Notes: generated from the sequence alone by a model not told the origin. A stretch of DNA of 8,981 nucleotides from Planctomycetia bacterium (GCA_010027105.1 RGVT01000088.1:1-8981); one strand, 5' to 3'; shown: positions 1 through 7,039, counted from the first letter of the stretch. A program made the numbers and translations.

Positions 1-1353
1 AAGGGCTTCCGGTTCGACATCGGCGGCCACCGTTTTTTCTCGAAGTCGCGGGAGGTGGAGGATCTGTGGACGGAACTGCTCGGCGACGACATGCTCGTCC
101 GGCCGCGGAGTTCACGGATCCTCTACGGCGGCAAGTTCTACGCCTATCCGCTCAAGGCAGGCGAGGCGCTCAGGAACCTCGGGGTCGTGGAGGCGGCGCG
201 GTGCGTGGCGAGTTATGCACATGCCCGCTTGTTTCCCGTGGCGAGCCCGAAGTCGTTTGAAGACTGGGTGAGCAACCAGTTCGGCCGGCGGCTGTTCGGC
301 ATCTTTTTCAAGACCTACACCGAAAAGGTGTGGGGGATGAGCTGCAAGGAGATCTCGGCCGACTGGGCTGCCCAGCGGATCAAGGGCCTTTCGCTCTCCA
401 CGGCGATTTGGAACGCGCTCTTTCCGCCGCGCGAGCAGAAAGACCGCTCCAAGCAGATCAAGACACTGATCGGATCATTTCGGTATCCGCGGCTGGGCCC
501 CGGCATGATGTGGGAGGCCGCCGCGAAGAAAACCCGCGAGCACGGCGGCGAGGTGCGGATGGGCTGCCGGGTCACGGGCCTCGAGCAACGACCGGGCGAC
601 CAGGGCTGGAGGGTCGAGTACCTCGATCCATCCGGCGATCGGCAGGCCGTCGAGGCCGAGCACGTGGTCTCGTCGGCTCCGCTCCGCGAACTGGTCCGCG
701 GGCTGTCCCCCGCCCCGCCGGCCGGCGTGCTCGCCGCCGCGGCCGCACTCAAGTATCGCGACTTTCTCACGGTGGCCCTGATCGTCCGCCCGTCGCTCTC
801 GTTCGACGACAACTGGATCTACATCCACGAGCCGGGCGTGAAGGTGGGCCGGGTGCAAAACTTCCGCAGCTGGTCGCCGGAGCTCGTGCCCGATCCTGCC
901 CTCGCCTGCTACGGCCTCGAATACTTCTGCTTCGAGGGGGACGGCCTCTGGAGCATGTCCGACGCCGACCTCGTCGCGCTCGCCGGCCGCGAGCTCGTGC
1001 AGCTCGGGCTCGCGAAGGAGGGCGACGTGCTCGACGGCCACGTCGTCCGCCAGCCGAAGGCCTACCCCGTCTACGACGACGATTACGCCCGACACGTGGC
1101 CACGATCCGCCGCGGGCTCGCGGAGGGCTATCCCGGGCTGCACCTCGTGGGCCGCAACGGGATGCACAAATACAACAACCAAGACCACGCGATGATGACG
1201 GCCCTGCTCACGGCCAGGAACATCCTCGCGGGCGAACAGGTCTACGACGTCTGGGACGTGAACCAAGACGCGGAATACCACGAGGCGGGCGACCGCGGGG
1301 CGGTGGCTGCCAGCGGCGAGCGCCAGGTGCCGCACCGCCTCGCGATCCCGTAG
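1..1353 (+). CDS. FAD-dependent oxidoreductase, amine-oxidase/UDP-galactopyranose-mutase-like (5' truncated by window)
   Basis: The frame is open from base 1, so the gene begins upstream; the GTG at 55 is internal. About 450 residues are visible. The first visible residues include FDIGGHRFFSK, a segment that follows the N-terminal Rossmann FAD-binding fold in the protoporphyrinogen-oxidase / UDP-galactopyranose-mutase-like flavoproteins; the GxGxxG dinucleotide motif itself is outside the window. Further family-like blocks are TEKVWGMSCKEISADW (from 319) and a C-terminal FAD-contacting block, GRNGMHKYNNQDHAMMTA (1150-1203), followed by a helix reading LLTARNIL. Proteins of this group often sit near glycosyltransferases and are thought to act on nucleotide sugars or other polyisoprenoid or sugar substrates, but the substrate cannot be read here. 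The product is probably cytoplasmic or membrane-peripheral. Its TAG stop is also the first three bases of an inverted repeat. The family call is solid; a specific reaction is not assigned. Confidence 0.88.
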   Translation, partial: KGFRFDIGGHRFFSKSREVEDLWTELLGDDMLVRPRSSRILYGGKFYAYPLKAGEALRNLGVVEAARCVASYAHARLFPVASPKSFEDWVSNQFGRRLFGIFFKTYTEKVWGMSCKEISADWAAQRIKGLSLSTAIWNALFPPREQKDRSKQIKTLIGSFRYPRLGPGMMWEAAAKKTREHGGEVRMGCRVTGLEQRPGDQGWRVEYLDPSGDRQAVEAEHVVSSAPLRELVRGLSPAPPAGVLAAAAALKYRDFLTVALIVRPSLSFDDNWIYIHEPGVKVGRVQNFRSWSPELVPDPALACYGLEYFCFEGDGLWSMSDADLVALAGRELVQLGLAKEGDVLDGHVVRQPKAYPVYDDDYARHVATIRRGLAEGYPGLHLVGRNGMHKYNNQDHAMMTALLTARNILAGEQVYDVWDVNQDAEYHEAGDRGAVAASGERQVPHRLAIP

Positions 1354-1416
1354 GACAGGCTTCAGCCTGTCTCGAAGCTCACAAAAGATGACAATGACAG
1401 GCTGAAGCCTGTCCTA
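1351..1416. repeat. REP/BIME-like perfect 21-bp inverted repeat between convergent genes
   Basis: Arms at 1351-1371 and 1396-1416 are exact reverse complements over 21 bp, separated by a 24-nt spacer that is AT-richer than its surroundings. Each arm holds an imperfect palindrome: the core of arm 1 is GACAGGCTTCAGCCTGTC, which can form a 7-bp stem with a TTCA loop; arm 2 gives the same stem with a TGAA loop. The outermost bases are TAG and CTA, and these serve as the stop codons of the upstream oxidoreductase (+) and of the DUF1559 gene (-). Paired palindromes in opposite orientation are the layout of REP/BIME elements. The long hairpin could also end transcription from both sides, but there is no T-tract at either end, so a classical intrinsic terminator is not supported. 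Confidence 0.85.
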
Positions 1417-2547
1417 CTTGTCGAGATCCTCGTCGTCGAAGATGTAGGGCACCACACCGCCGGCGACGCTCTTTTCGTACTTCTGCCAGTTCTCGGCCCG
1501 GAGGGAGATGCCCTTGGTATTCGTGGTGAGCATCTGGCAATAGACCCAGGGGGCGATTTTTTCCGACAGAAACCGGCCGTGCCCGTCGGCGAAGACCACC
1601 ACGACGCCGTTGCGATGCTGTGAACTCGGATACCGCAGCTTCCAGTCGGTCAGGTCGCCGCCCGGAGGGACCGGGTTGACCGACGGCCGCGTCGTCTCGG
1701 TCGGGTTGATCGTGCGGAAGTCCTTGTCAGGCGCCACGCCGCCGGCCAAGTCGAGCGGATGCAGGAAGGTGTGGGTTTCCTTCTTGGCGTTCGCGTTGGT
1801 CGTCGCCCTGAAGGGATTCGCCGCCCACGACACGTCTCGGGGGGTGCTGATCCCGCACCGCTCGGCGAGCATCAGCGTGCTCGTCGCGCCATCCGCAGCC
1901 GACACCTGTGCCAGGCTCAGCCTGGCCGCCGCGTATTCCTGAGACGTGGTGCCCGACACATACCACGCGTCGGTCGATTTGTTCCCGGCCGCATCCAAGA
2001 AGAGCCCGTCGCCCCGGGGCTGCAGGCCGGCGTCGATCACCTCGGCGCCCGTCCCGGCGTTGACGGCGTAGCACAGGGGCGACTCGCTGTTCATGTCCGA
2101 CGACACCGATGGGCAGACATACGACGGTATCCGCTTCTTGGAGACGTCGTCGACGCCCGACGTGCCCGAATAGGTCTCGTACCAGTCGAAGATCACCTTC
2201 TGGTCCATGAAGGGGAGGATCGGCACCGTCCACGAGACGCACGCCTGCTGCAGGCTCGCGCTGCCGGAGGCCTGCACCGCGGCCGACCCGGTCATCACGG
2301 CCGTGTAGCGGTCGATCGTGTTCCTCCAGCCGGGCAGCCGCGTCTTGTCGGCGTCGTGGGTGATGAAGGCCTTGCCGATCTGCGAGAGGTTGTTCATGCA
2401 GGTGCTGCGGCGGGCAGACTCTCGGGCCACGCCGAGGGCCGGCAGCAACATGCCGATCAGAATGCCGATGATCGCGATCACCACGAGCAGTTCCACGAGC
2501 GTGAAACCATGTAGGGGGCGGGGAGCCGTGGCGGGGGCGGTCGTCAT
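1414..2547 (-). CDS. DUF1559 domain protein with type IV prepilin-like N-terminus
   Basis: 377 residues. After a 14-residue leader rich in Pro/Ala/Thr comes the prepilin peptidase site G14/F15-T-L-V-E19, with Glu at the +5 position, then a hydrophobic helix (about 15-38). The block RRSTCMNNLSQIG (46-58) is the conserved stretch that follows this helix in DUF1559 proteins. Near the C-terminus, H311 followed by nine residues and D321-G322 is an exact H-X9-DG motif, which defines the family's C-terminal signature. Expected processing is cleavage after G14 and N-methylation of F15, with the body exposed outside the cytoplasmic membrane. The function of DUF1559 proteins is not known; they are pseudopilin-like and highly multiplied in planctomycetes. 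The start is supported by AGGA 9 nt upstream and by the correct leader length. It faces the ATPase gene divergently. The tail ends in an acidic stretch (FDDEDLDK). Confidence 0.95.
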   Translation of the reverse strand: MTTAPATAPRPLHGFTLVELLVVIAIIGILIGMLLPALGVARESARRSTCMNNLSQIGKAFITHDADKTRLPGWRNTIDRYTAVMTGSAAVQASGSASLQQACVSWTVPILPFMDQKVIFDWYETYSGTSGVDDVSKKRIPSYVCPSVSSDMNSESPLCYAVNAGTGAEVIDAGLQPRGDGLFLDAAGNKSTDAWYVSGTTSQEYAAARLSLAQVSAADGATSTLMLAERCGISTPRDVSWAANPFRATTNANAKKETHTFLHPLDLAGGVAPDKDFRTINPTETTRPSVNPVPPGGDLTDWKLRYPSSQHRNGVVVVFADGHGRFLSEKIAPWVYCQMLTTNTKGISLRAENWQKYEKSVAGGVVPYIFDDEDLDK

Positions 2548-2556
2548 CGGGAGCGT

Positions 2557-2560
2557 TCCT
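2557..2560 (-). promoter_or_regulatory. Ribosome binding site of the DUF1559 gene
   Basis: On the minus strand the bases read AGGA, followed by a 9-nt spacer to the ATG at 2547. This is a normal Shine-Dalgarno distance and supports the chosen start. It is the clearest ribosome binding site in the window. Confidence 0.6.
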
Positions 2561-2694
2561 GCAACGCGTCGGCACGTTCGAAACCATCATGGTCCCACAC
2601 ATCGGTTAGGGAACGATGAGCGCGGCCGCCGCCGAGGGCCTGCGGTGGCAGCAGATTCGGAAGAACAGGGCTTCGCACCGGGGAGGAAGCGAGG

Positions 2695-2723
2695 TTGCCA
2701 GTCAATTTTTGCCGATGTAGAAC
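2695..2723 (+). promoter_or_regulatory. Candidate sigma-70-type promoter for the ATPase cluster
   Basis: TTGCCA at 2695-2700 matches the -35 consensus at five of six positions. It is followed after exactly 17 nt by TAGAAC at 2718-2723, which matches the -10 consensus at four of six. The spacer contains a T-run that is unusual in this GC-rich DNA. Transcription would begin near 2730, leaving a leader of about 55-60 nt before the ATG at 2787. No equally good match was seen on the opposite strand for the DUF1559 gene. This is a match by eye only. Confidence 0.35.
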
Positions 2724-2746
2724 GTTTCGGGCGGGCGCGAAGACAG

Positions 2747-2772
2747 CCTCCCCCCTCCCTCAGACCCCCCTC
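2747..2772 (+). other. C-rich pyrimidine tract in the leader of the ATPase gene
   Basis: The stretch is almost all pyrimidine and contains two runs of six C (2750-2755 and 2765-2770) and one run of three C (2757-2759). On the opposite strand these are G-runs. It ends 14 nt before the predicted ATG and occupies part of the region where a purine-rich ribosome binding site would be expected; only a weak GGCGG (2774-2778) lies between it and the start. Whether it has a role is unknown. Confidence 0.4.
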
Positions 2773-2786
2773 TGGCGGCACAATCG

Positions 2787-4580
2787 ATGGCGGTGGCCGG
2801 ACTCACCGAGAGCCTTCTGGGCCTCGCCGCAGCACCGCCCCTCGTGCCGCTGGCGGGGATGGTCTCCTACCCCTCGTTCTCAGGCTTTCCGCTGGGCGGG
2901 CTCGCGTTGTGGCTGTTGTTCGTCCTGACCGGGGCAGGCGGGCTCGCCGCCGCCGTGTGGATGCGGAACCAGGACGAGCAACTCGCGATCCCGCACATGG
3001 AGTGGTGGAAGCTGGCGATCGGCCTGGTGCTCGCCGGGCTGCTGGTCGGCACCATGCAGATCGGCCCGGCGGTCTCCATCACGCTGTCGCTCGCCGGCCT
3101 CGTCGCCACGCTCGTGTTCTTCACGAGGGCCCGCGACAAGCGGGTTCCCCCCGACGCCCGCATCCTGACGAAGAAGTTCGTCGACAACCTGCGGGCGGGA
3201 GTCCGCCGGCGCAGCGAGGCCCGCAAGGCCGCGGCCGCGGCCGCCAAGGCGGCCAACGTCAAGCCGCCCACGCTCTCGGCCCGGCTCAAGGCGGTCGGCA
3301 CCGCGCTGCAGCAGTCGATCGGCCGCAAGAAGGCCCAGCCGGAACCGCCCGCCTTCATGTTCCTCAAGAAGGACGGCCGGCCCGCCTTCGCCATGGCCGC
3401 CCCGGGCGAAGACAAGGACACGGCGTCCGCAAACGTCCAGGCGGCCGAGAAGATGCTCACCGCCGCCATGCGCCGCGGCGCCACCGACATCCACTTCGAG
3501 CCGCACGACAACGACTATCACGTGCGCTACCGCGTCGACGGCGTGCTGCACAACGTCGAGACGATGCCGATGACGGCCGGCAAGGGGGTGATCTCGGCCC
3601 TCAAGGTCGTCTCCGACATGGACATCGCCGAGCGGCGCCGGCCGCAGGACGGCACCTTCGCCGCGGTGCTCGAGCGGGTGAAATACGACGTGCGGGCCGC
3701 CTCCACGCCGACGAGCTACGGCGAGAAGATGGTGCTGCGGCTGCTCAATTCTTCGGGCGGCGTGATGCAGGCGGGCCTGGCCAATATCGGCCTGCGGAGC
3801 CAGATCCTGGAGCAGCTCCGCGAGGTGATCCACAAGCCCTACGGCATGTTCCTCGTGACCGGCCCCACGGGCTCCGGCAAGACGACCACCGTCTACGCCT
3901 CCCTGAGCGAGATCGACAGGAACCAGCACAACATCACCACGATCGAGGATCCGGTGGAGTATCGGCTCAACGGGATCACGCAGATCGCGGTCAACTCCGC
4001 CGCCGGCGTGACCTTCGCCGCGATCCTCCGCAGCGTGCTCCGCCAGGATCCCGACGTGCTCCTCGTGGGGGAGATCCGCGACAAGGAGACGGCCGAGATC
4101 GCCTGCCAGGCGGCCCTCACGGGCCACTTCGTGTTTTCCACGCTGCACGCCAACGACACGGTGGCCACGATCACCCGCATGCTCGATCTCGGCCTCGACC
4201 CGATGCTCATCCAGACGGCCGTCACGGCCGTGCTCGGGCAGCGCCTGGCCCGCAAACTCTGCCCCGCCTGCAAGGAGGCCTACGCCCCGCCGCCGGAGTT
4301 CCTGAAAAAGTTCGGGATCAAGCCGGGCACGGTCGAGAAAATCTTCCGGGAGAAGGGCTGCGAGGAGTGCGGCGGCAGCGGCTACCGCGGCCGCATGGGG
4401 CTCCACGAGCTGCTCGTGATGAACGACGACGTCCGCAAGCTGATCACGGCCCACCCGTCCGTCCAGGACCTCAAGGCGGCCGCCCGCAAAAGCGGAACAC
4501 GATCCTTGCAATCCGACGGTATCATGAAGGTGCTGAAGGGTGTCACGAGCATCAACGAGGTCGTCCGCGTCACCACCTGA
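2787..4580 (+). CDS. GspE/PilB-type secretion/pilus assembly ATPase with membrane-embedded N-terminus
   Basis: 597 residues. The C-terminal two thirds is a complete type II secretion / type IV pilus ATPase: GATDIHFEP of the N2 domain (231-239), GEKMVLRLL (312-320), Walker A GPTGSGKTT (359-367), Asp box TTIEDPVEY (384-392), Walker B DPDVLLVGEIRD (421-432), His box around TGHFVFSTLHAND (445-457), and a zinc-type tetracysteine C492-X2-C495 with C525-X2-C528. It should hydrolyse ATP as a hexamer to drive pseudopilin assembly or secretion; retraction (PilT-type) is less likely because PilT lacks the tetracysteine. The N-terminus is odd: three hydrophobic segments (about 36-58, 74-91, 94-113) followed by a basic stretch (114-148) and an Ala-rich linker, and no recognisable T2SSE_N/MshEN domain. 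The start at 2787 has only weak GGCGG ahead; M25 (2859) is an alternative that keeps all three helices. It is first in a three-gene cluster. Confidence 0.95.
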   Translation: MAVAGLTESLLGLAAAPPLVPLAGMVSYPSFSGFPLGGLALWLLFVLTGAGGLAAAVWMRNQDEQLAIPHMEWWKLAIGLVLAGLLVGTMQIGPAVSITLSLAGLVATLVFFTRARDKRVPPDARILTKKFVDNLRAGVRRRSEARKAAAAAAKAANVKPPTLSARLKAVGTALQQSIGRKKAQPEPPAFMFLKKDGRPAFAMAAPGEDKDTASANVQAAEKMLTAAMRRGATDIHFEPHDNDYHVRYRVDGVLHNVETMPMTAGKGVISALKVVSDMDIAERRRPQDGTFAAVLERVKYDVRAASTPTSYGEKMVLRLLNSSGGVMQAGLANIGLRSQILEQLREVIHKPYGMFLVTGPTGSGKTTTVYASLSEIDRNQHNITTIEDPVEYRLNGITQIAVNSAAGVTFAAILRSVLRQDPDVLLVGEIRDKETAEIACQAALTGHFVFSTLHANDTVATITRMLDLGLDPMLIQTAVTAVLGQRLARKLCPACKEAYAPPPEFLKKFGIKPGTVEKIFREKGCEECGGSGYRGRMGLHELLVMNDDVRKLITAHPSVQDLKAAARKSGTRSLQSDGIMKVLKGVTSINEVVRVTT

Positions 4581-4595
4581 CACACGCCGCCCGCC

Positions 4596-5654
4596 ATGCC
4601 CGGTTTCATCGTCGACATCGCCGTCCTGATCACCGTCGGCTACCTCGGCTGGCTGGGGTCCGACCGCGGCATCTTCGCGATGGCTGCCGCAGGTCTGCTG
4701 GCGCTGGCGTCGCTGACGCTGGCGATCCTGCTGCTCGAACCGACGGCGGCCATCGTGGCCGGCGGTCTCGAGACGGCGGTGGCGGCCTTTCTGCCGACCG
4801 ACTTTCCGTTCGAGGCCTGGGGCATGTTCCTTGCGTTCGTGATCCTGTTCTGGATCCCGTTCCTCGTGCTCTGGGTCGCCGTCTACCCACTGCTCCCCAC
4901 GGGAGGCGACATGAAGTCGCAGGCGATCATCGAAAAGATCGGCGGGGCGCTGATCGGCGGCCTGGACGGCGTGCTGCTGCTCGGCGCCGGCCTGCTGACC
5001 CTTTCGATGCTCCCGTTTTTCAACGGTCTGAAGGTCAATGCCGACGCCCTGCTGTTCGACGTCGGGCGTTCGACGCTGCGTGCGGCGTGCGGCTTCGCGG
5101 GCGACTGGCACGAGGGGCGATCCCTGGTGCTCGACGGCGAGCCCATCACGGGCCGGGCTGGAGACGGCGTCAGGTTGAGTTGCGAACCATGGTGCGACCT
5201 CAACGACGATGCATCCTTCTCCGAAACCGACCGCTACCGTGACGCCGACGGCAACGGCAAGTTTTCCGCGGATCTCTTCTACCGCGACCTCGACGGCAGC
5301 AGCGCCCGCCGGATCGGCCTCGTCGACAAATACGTGGTGGGCCGCTGGGACGCCTACCTGCAGATGAACAACCGCGACCTGCCGGAGCCGCAGCCGGCGG
5401 CCGCGGCAGCCAGGCCGACGGCCCCGCCGGCCGCCGCAAAAAGCCCGGCCCCCGCTCCGGCCAAGAAGCCGGCCGAGCCACCCCGGCCGCGGCCGGACGA
5501 CGCGGCCGACGAGGAGGAGGTCGAGGTGGTTCTGGTCGACGAAGACGGCAATGTCGTCTCCGCCGAGGACGCAGCCGGCGGCGACGTGGAAGTGGTCGAA
5601 GAGGTGGTCGAAGAAGTGATGGAGGAGGGCGGCGCGGCCGCCGAGAAGCCGTGA
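4596..5654 (+). CDS. CvpA-like four-helix membrane protein with Asp-rich repeats and acidic C-terminal tail
   Basis: 352 residues. Four predicted membrane helices lie at about 4-20, 25-48, 73-99 and 113-140. The first loop (GSDRGIF) and the fourth helix (IGGALIGGLDGVLLL) resemble the RGF and LGxxFGxxRGVL blocks of CvpA (colicin V production) proteins, whose molecular role is poorly known and includes envelope functions. Basic residues in loops 1 and 3 and acidic residues in loop 2 suggest that both ends face the periplasm. CvpA proteins are usually about 160-180 residues; here about 200 are added: a region with C196 and C200, three 15-residue Asp-rich repeats (201-245), a Pro/Ala-rich linker (about 263-299) and an acidic tail (300-350) with repeated VVEE units. 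The ATPase stop is 15 nt upstream with no clear ribosome binding site; the 3' end overlaps the next gene by 4 nt. The family call rests on topology and short motifs, so a generic membrane protein remains possible. Confidence 0.7.
   Translation: MPGFIVDIAVLITVGYLGWLGSDRGIFAMAAAGLLALASLTLAILLLEPTAAIVAGGLETAVAAFLPTDFPFEAWGMFLAFVILFWIPFLVLWVAVYPLLPTGGDMKSQAIIEKIGGALIGGLDGVLLLGAGLLTLSMLPFFNGLKVNADALLFDVGRSTLRAACGFAGDWHEGRSLVLDGEPITGRAGDGVRLSCEPWCDLNDDASFSETDRYRDADGNGKFSADLFYRDLDGSSARRIGLVDKYVVGRWDAYLQMNNRDLPEPQPAAAAARPTAPPAAAKSPAPAPAKKPAEPPRPRPDDAADEEEVEVVLVDEDGNVVSAEDAAGGDVEVVEEVVEEVMEEGGAAAEKP
5196..5330 (+). repeat. Three tandem 15-residue Asp-rich repeats in the CvpA-like protein
   Basis: Asp residues at 201, 216 and 231 start three 15-residue units (45 bp each): DLNDDASFSETDRYR, DADGNGKFSADLFYR and DLDGSSARRIGLVDK. 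The first position is always D, the third N/D/D, the fifth D/N/S; units 1 and 2 share F-S at 8-9 and Y-R at 14-15. The spacing of acidic residues at 1, 3 and 5 is like the calcium loops of EF-hand, dockerin or thrombospondin type-3 repeats, but the usual Glu at position 12 is Asp in unit 1 and absent in units 2 and 3. Unit 3 is the most degenerate. Calcium binding is inferred only. Confidence 0.5.
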
Positions 5655-7027
5655 AGCAGCAGTCGTCCGTCCTCGTGCTCCGCAGCCTCGCCGCGTCCGG
5701 CGCGATCCTGCTCGCGGCGGCCGCGGCGCACCCGGCCGCCGCCCAGTCGAAGACCGCGCTCGAGGCGGAGAAGTTTCTCGTGTGGAACCTGCTCCACGAG
5801 GGGGATTTCGCCAAGGCCCGCGACATGCTCGCCCCCCTCGTCGCCACCGTGCACGACTCCCGCGAAGCCGGCCTCGGTCCGAAATCGACGTTCTACTTCG
5901 AGTGCCTCTCGCTTCTCGGGGCGGTGGAACTGCGCACCGGCAGGCTGGCGGAGGCCGCGGCACATCTCACGGAGGCCAAGGACGGCTTCTCCCGGAAACG
6001 CAAGGCCTTCAAGGAGGAGTATCGGCAGGCGGTCGTCCGGGGGCAGTCGGCGGCGTTCACAGCCTACGCCGCCCACGTCCTGGCATACCTCTGCCGCAGC
6101 CTCGACTGGCTGGGCGAGGTCAAGCTGGAGCAGCAGTCGTTCGACGAGGCCCACGCCCTGTTCGAGGAGGCGCTGAAGATCCGCGAATCGGCGGTCGCGG
6201 AGGGGATCCTGCCCGACGAACCCGTGGCCTCGGGGCTGATGATGTCGAAACACCTCGAGGGGCTGTACCATCTCCGTAAGGGGGAACACACGCGGGCGCA
6301 TCATTATCTCGACCAGGCGGTGAAGGAGTTCGAGGGCTTCATCGCCGCCAAGACGCGGGCAGCAGAGGCGGCCCGGCAGGCCGCCGAAGAGGGCCGGCCG
6401 GTCGAGCCTCCGCCCGAGGGCGAAGCGGCGTCGCCGGAGCTGGTCGGGAAGATCGCCGACCTCGACCAGACGCTCACCCACGTGGCCCTGCTCTCCCACC
6501 TCGGAGAGGTGGAGTTGGCCGAGGGCGACCAGGCCGGCGCGATCGGATTCGCAGGCCGGGCGGTCGAGGTGGCCCGGGAACGTCTCGGCCCGAAGCACGG
6601 TGCCGGGCTCGAGCCGCTGATCCTCATCGTGCAGGCCCGGGTCGCCGAGGCGGATCGCCTGCTGGCCGCCAACGACCCGCGGGGGGCCCGCGCGGCGATC
6701 CAGGCGGCGGCGGTGGCAGCCGCCGGCGCGGAGCAGACTGTCGGCCGGTTCTGGGTCGCGGGCTGCGCCCGCCGCACCGAGGCGGAGCGGGTGCTCGCCA
6801 CCCTGCGCGGAAAAGCCGAGGCGATCGACGCGGCGGTGGCCGCCCTCGACGAGGCCGAGAAGGCGGCCGACGTCGCGATGACCACCGCGGGCGCCGACGA
6901 AGGCCCCAAGAAGACGACGACCAAGCGGCGGGTGATCCGGCGGGTGGTTCCCAAGAAGGAAGACGCCGCCCCTGCCCAGGACGCCCCGGCCAAGGAGCCG
7001 TCCGCTCCGCCGGCCGCCGCCGGTTGA
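5651..7027 (+). CDS. Secreted TPR-like repeat protein with basic C-terminal tail
   Basis: 458 residues from a GTG start that overlaps the previous stop (GTGA), a sign of translational coupling. The start is supported by a signal peptide: a short N-region, hydrophobic core (about 13-27) and a likely signal peptidase I site near AAA31/Q32, so the protein is expected outside the cytoplasmic membrane. The body is alpha-helical with TPR-type units, for example 35-62, 85-112, 156-180 and 202-226; the segment ARERLGPKHG (308-317) resembles the inter-repeat turn of kinesin-light-chain-like (TPR_12) repeats. The charged, Pro-rich stretch 238-262 probably forms a linker. The C-terminus (about 420-436) is strongly basic (KKTTTKRRVIRRVVPKK), then Ala/Pro-rich. 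No enzyme motif was found; a scaffold or adaptor role in the envelope is the likeliest reading. An alternative is a generic helical repeat protein that is not a strict TPR. Confidence 0.8.
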   Translation: MKQQSSVLVLRSLAASGAILLAAAAAHPAAAQSKTALEAEKFLVWNLLHEGDFAKARDMLAPLVATVHDSREAGLGPKSTFYFECLSLLGAVELRTGRLAEAAAHLTEAKDGFSRKRKAFKEEYRQAVVRGQSAAFTAYAAHVLAYLCRSLDWLGEVKLEQQSFDEAHALFEEALKIRESAVAEGILPDEPVASGLMMSKHLEGLYHLRKGEHTRAHHYLDQAVKEFEGFIAAKTRAAEAARQAAEEGRPVEPPPEGEAASPELVGKIADLDQTLTHVALLSHLGEVELAEGDQAGAIGFAGRAVEVARERLGPKHGAGLEPLILIVQARVAEADRLLAANDPRGARAAIQAAAVAAAGAEQTVGRFWVAGCARRTEAERVLATLRGKAEAIDAAVAALDEAEKAADVAMTTAGADEGPKKTTTKRRVIRRVVPKKEDAAPAQDAPAKEPSAPPAAAG

Positions 7028-7039
7028 TGCGGCGGGGGC

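Noticed and set aside
1351..1416. Classical rho-independent terminator serving both convergent genes
   Set aside because: The long hairpin is present but neither side is followed by a T-run, and each arm is a palindrome by itself, which fits a REP/BIME element better. A termination effect is still possible.
2583..2593. Short palindrome ACCATCATGGT upstream of the DUF1559 start as an operator
   Set aside because: The 5-bp arms are too short to stand out from chance and no regulator or second copy is seen.
2587..2781. A 64-codon minus-strand frame in the divergent intergenic region
   Set aside because: No ribosome binding site, Arg/Pro/Gly-rich composition and no similarity recognised; it overlaps the candidate promoter and leader of the ATPase gene.
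2318..5242. A 974-codon open frame on the plus strand in a different phase from the ATPase
   Set aside because: It runs antisense through the 5' part of the DUF1559 gene and out of phase through the ATPase and CvpA-like genes, and the product is Arg/Pro/Gly/His-rich without domains. The ATPase phase has every expected catalytic motif.
2880..5963. A 1027-codon open frame on the minus strand lying opposite the ATPase, CvpA-like and part of the TPR gene
   Set aside because: Its translation is dominated by Arg, His, Gly, Asp and Val with no recognisable domain, and it lies antisense to genes with complete motifs. Long antisense frames are common opposite genes with strong GC bias at third positions.
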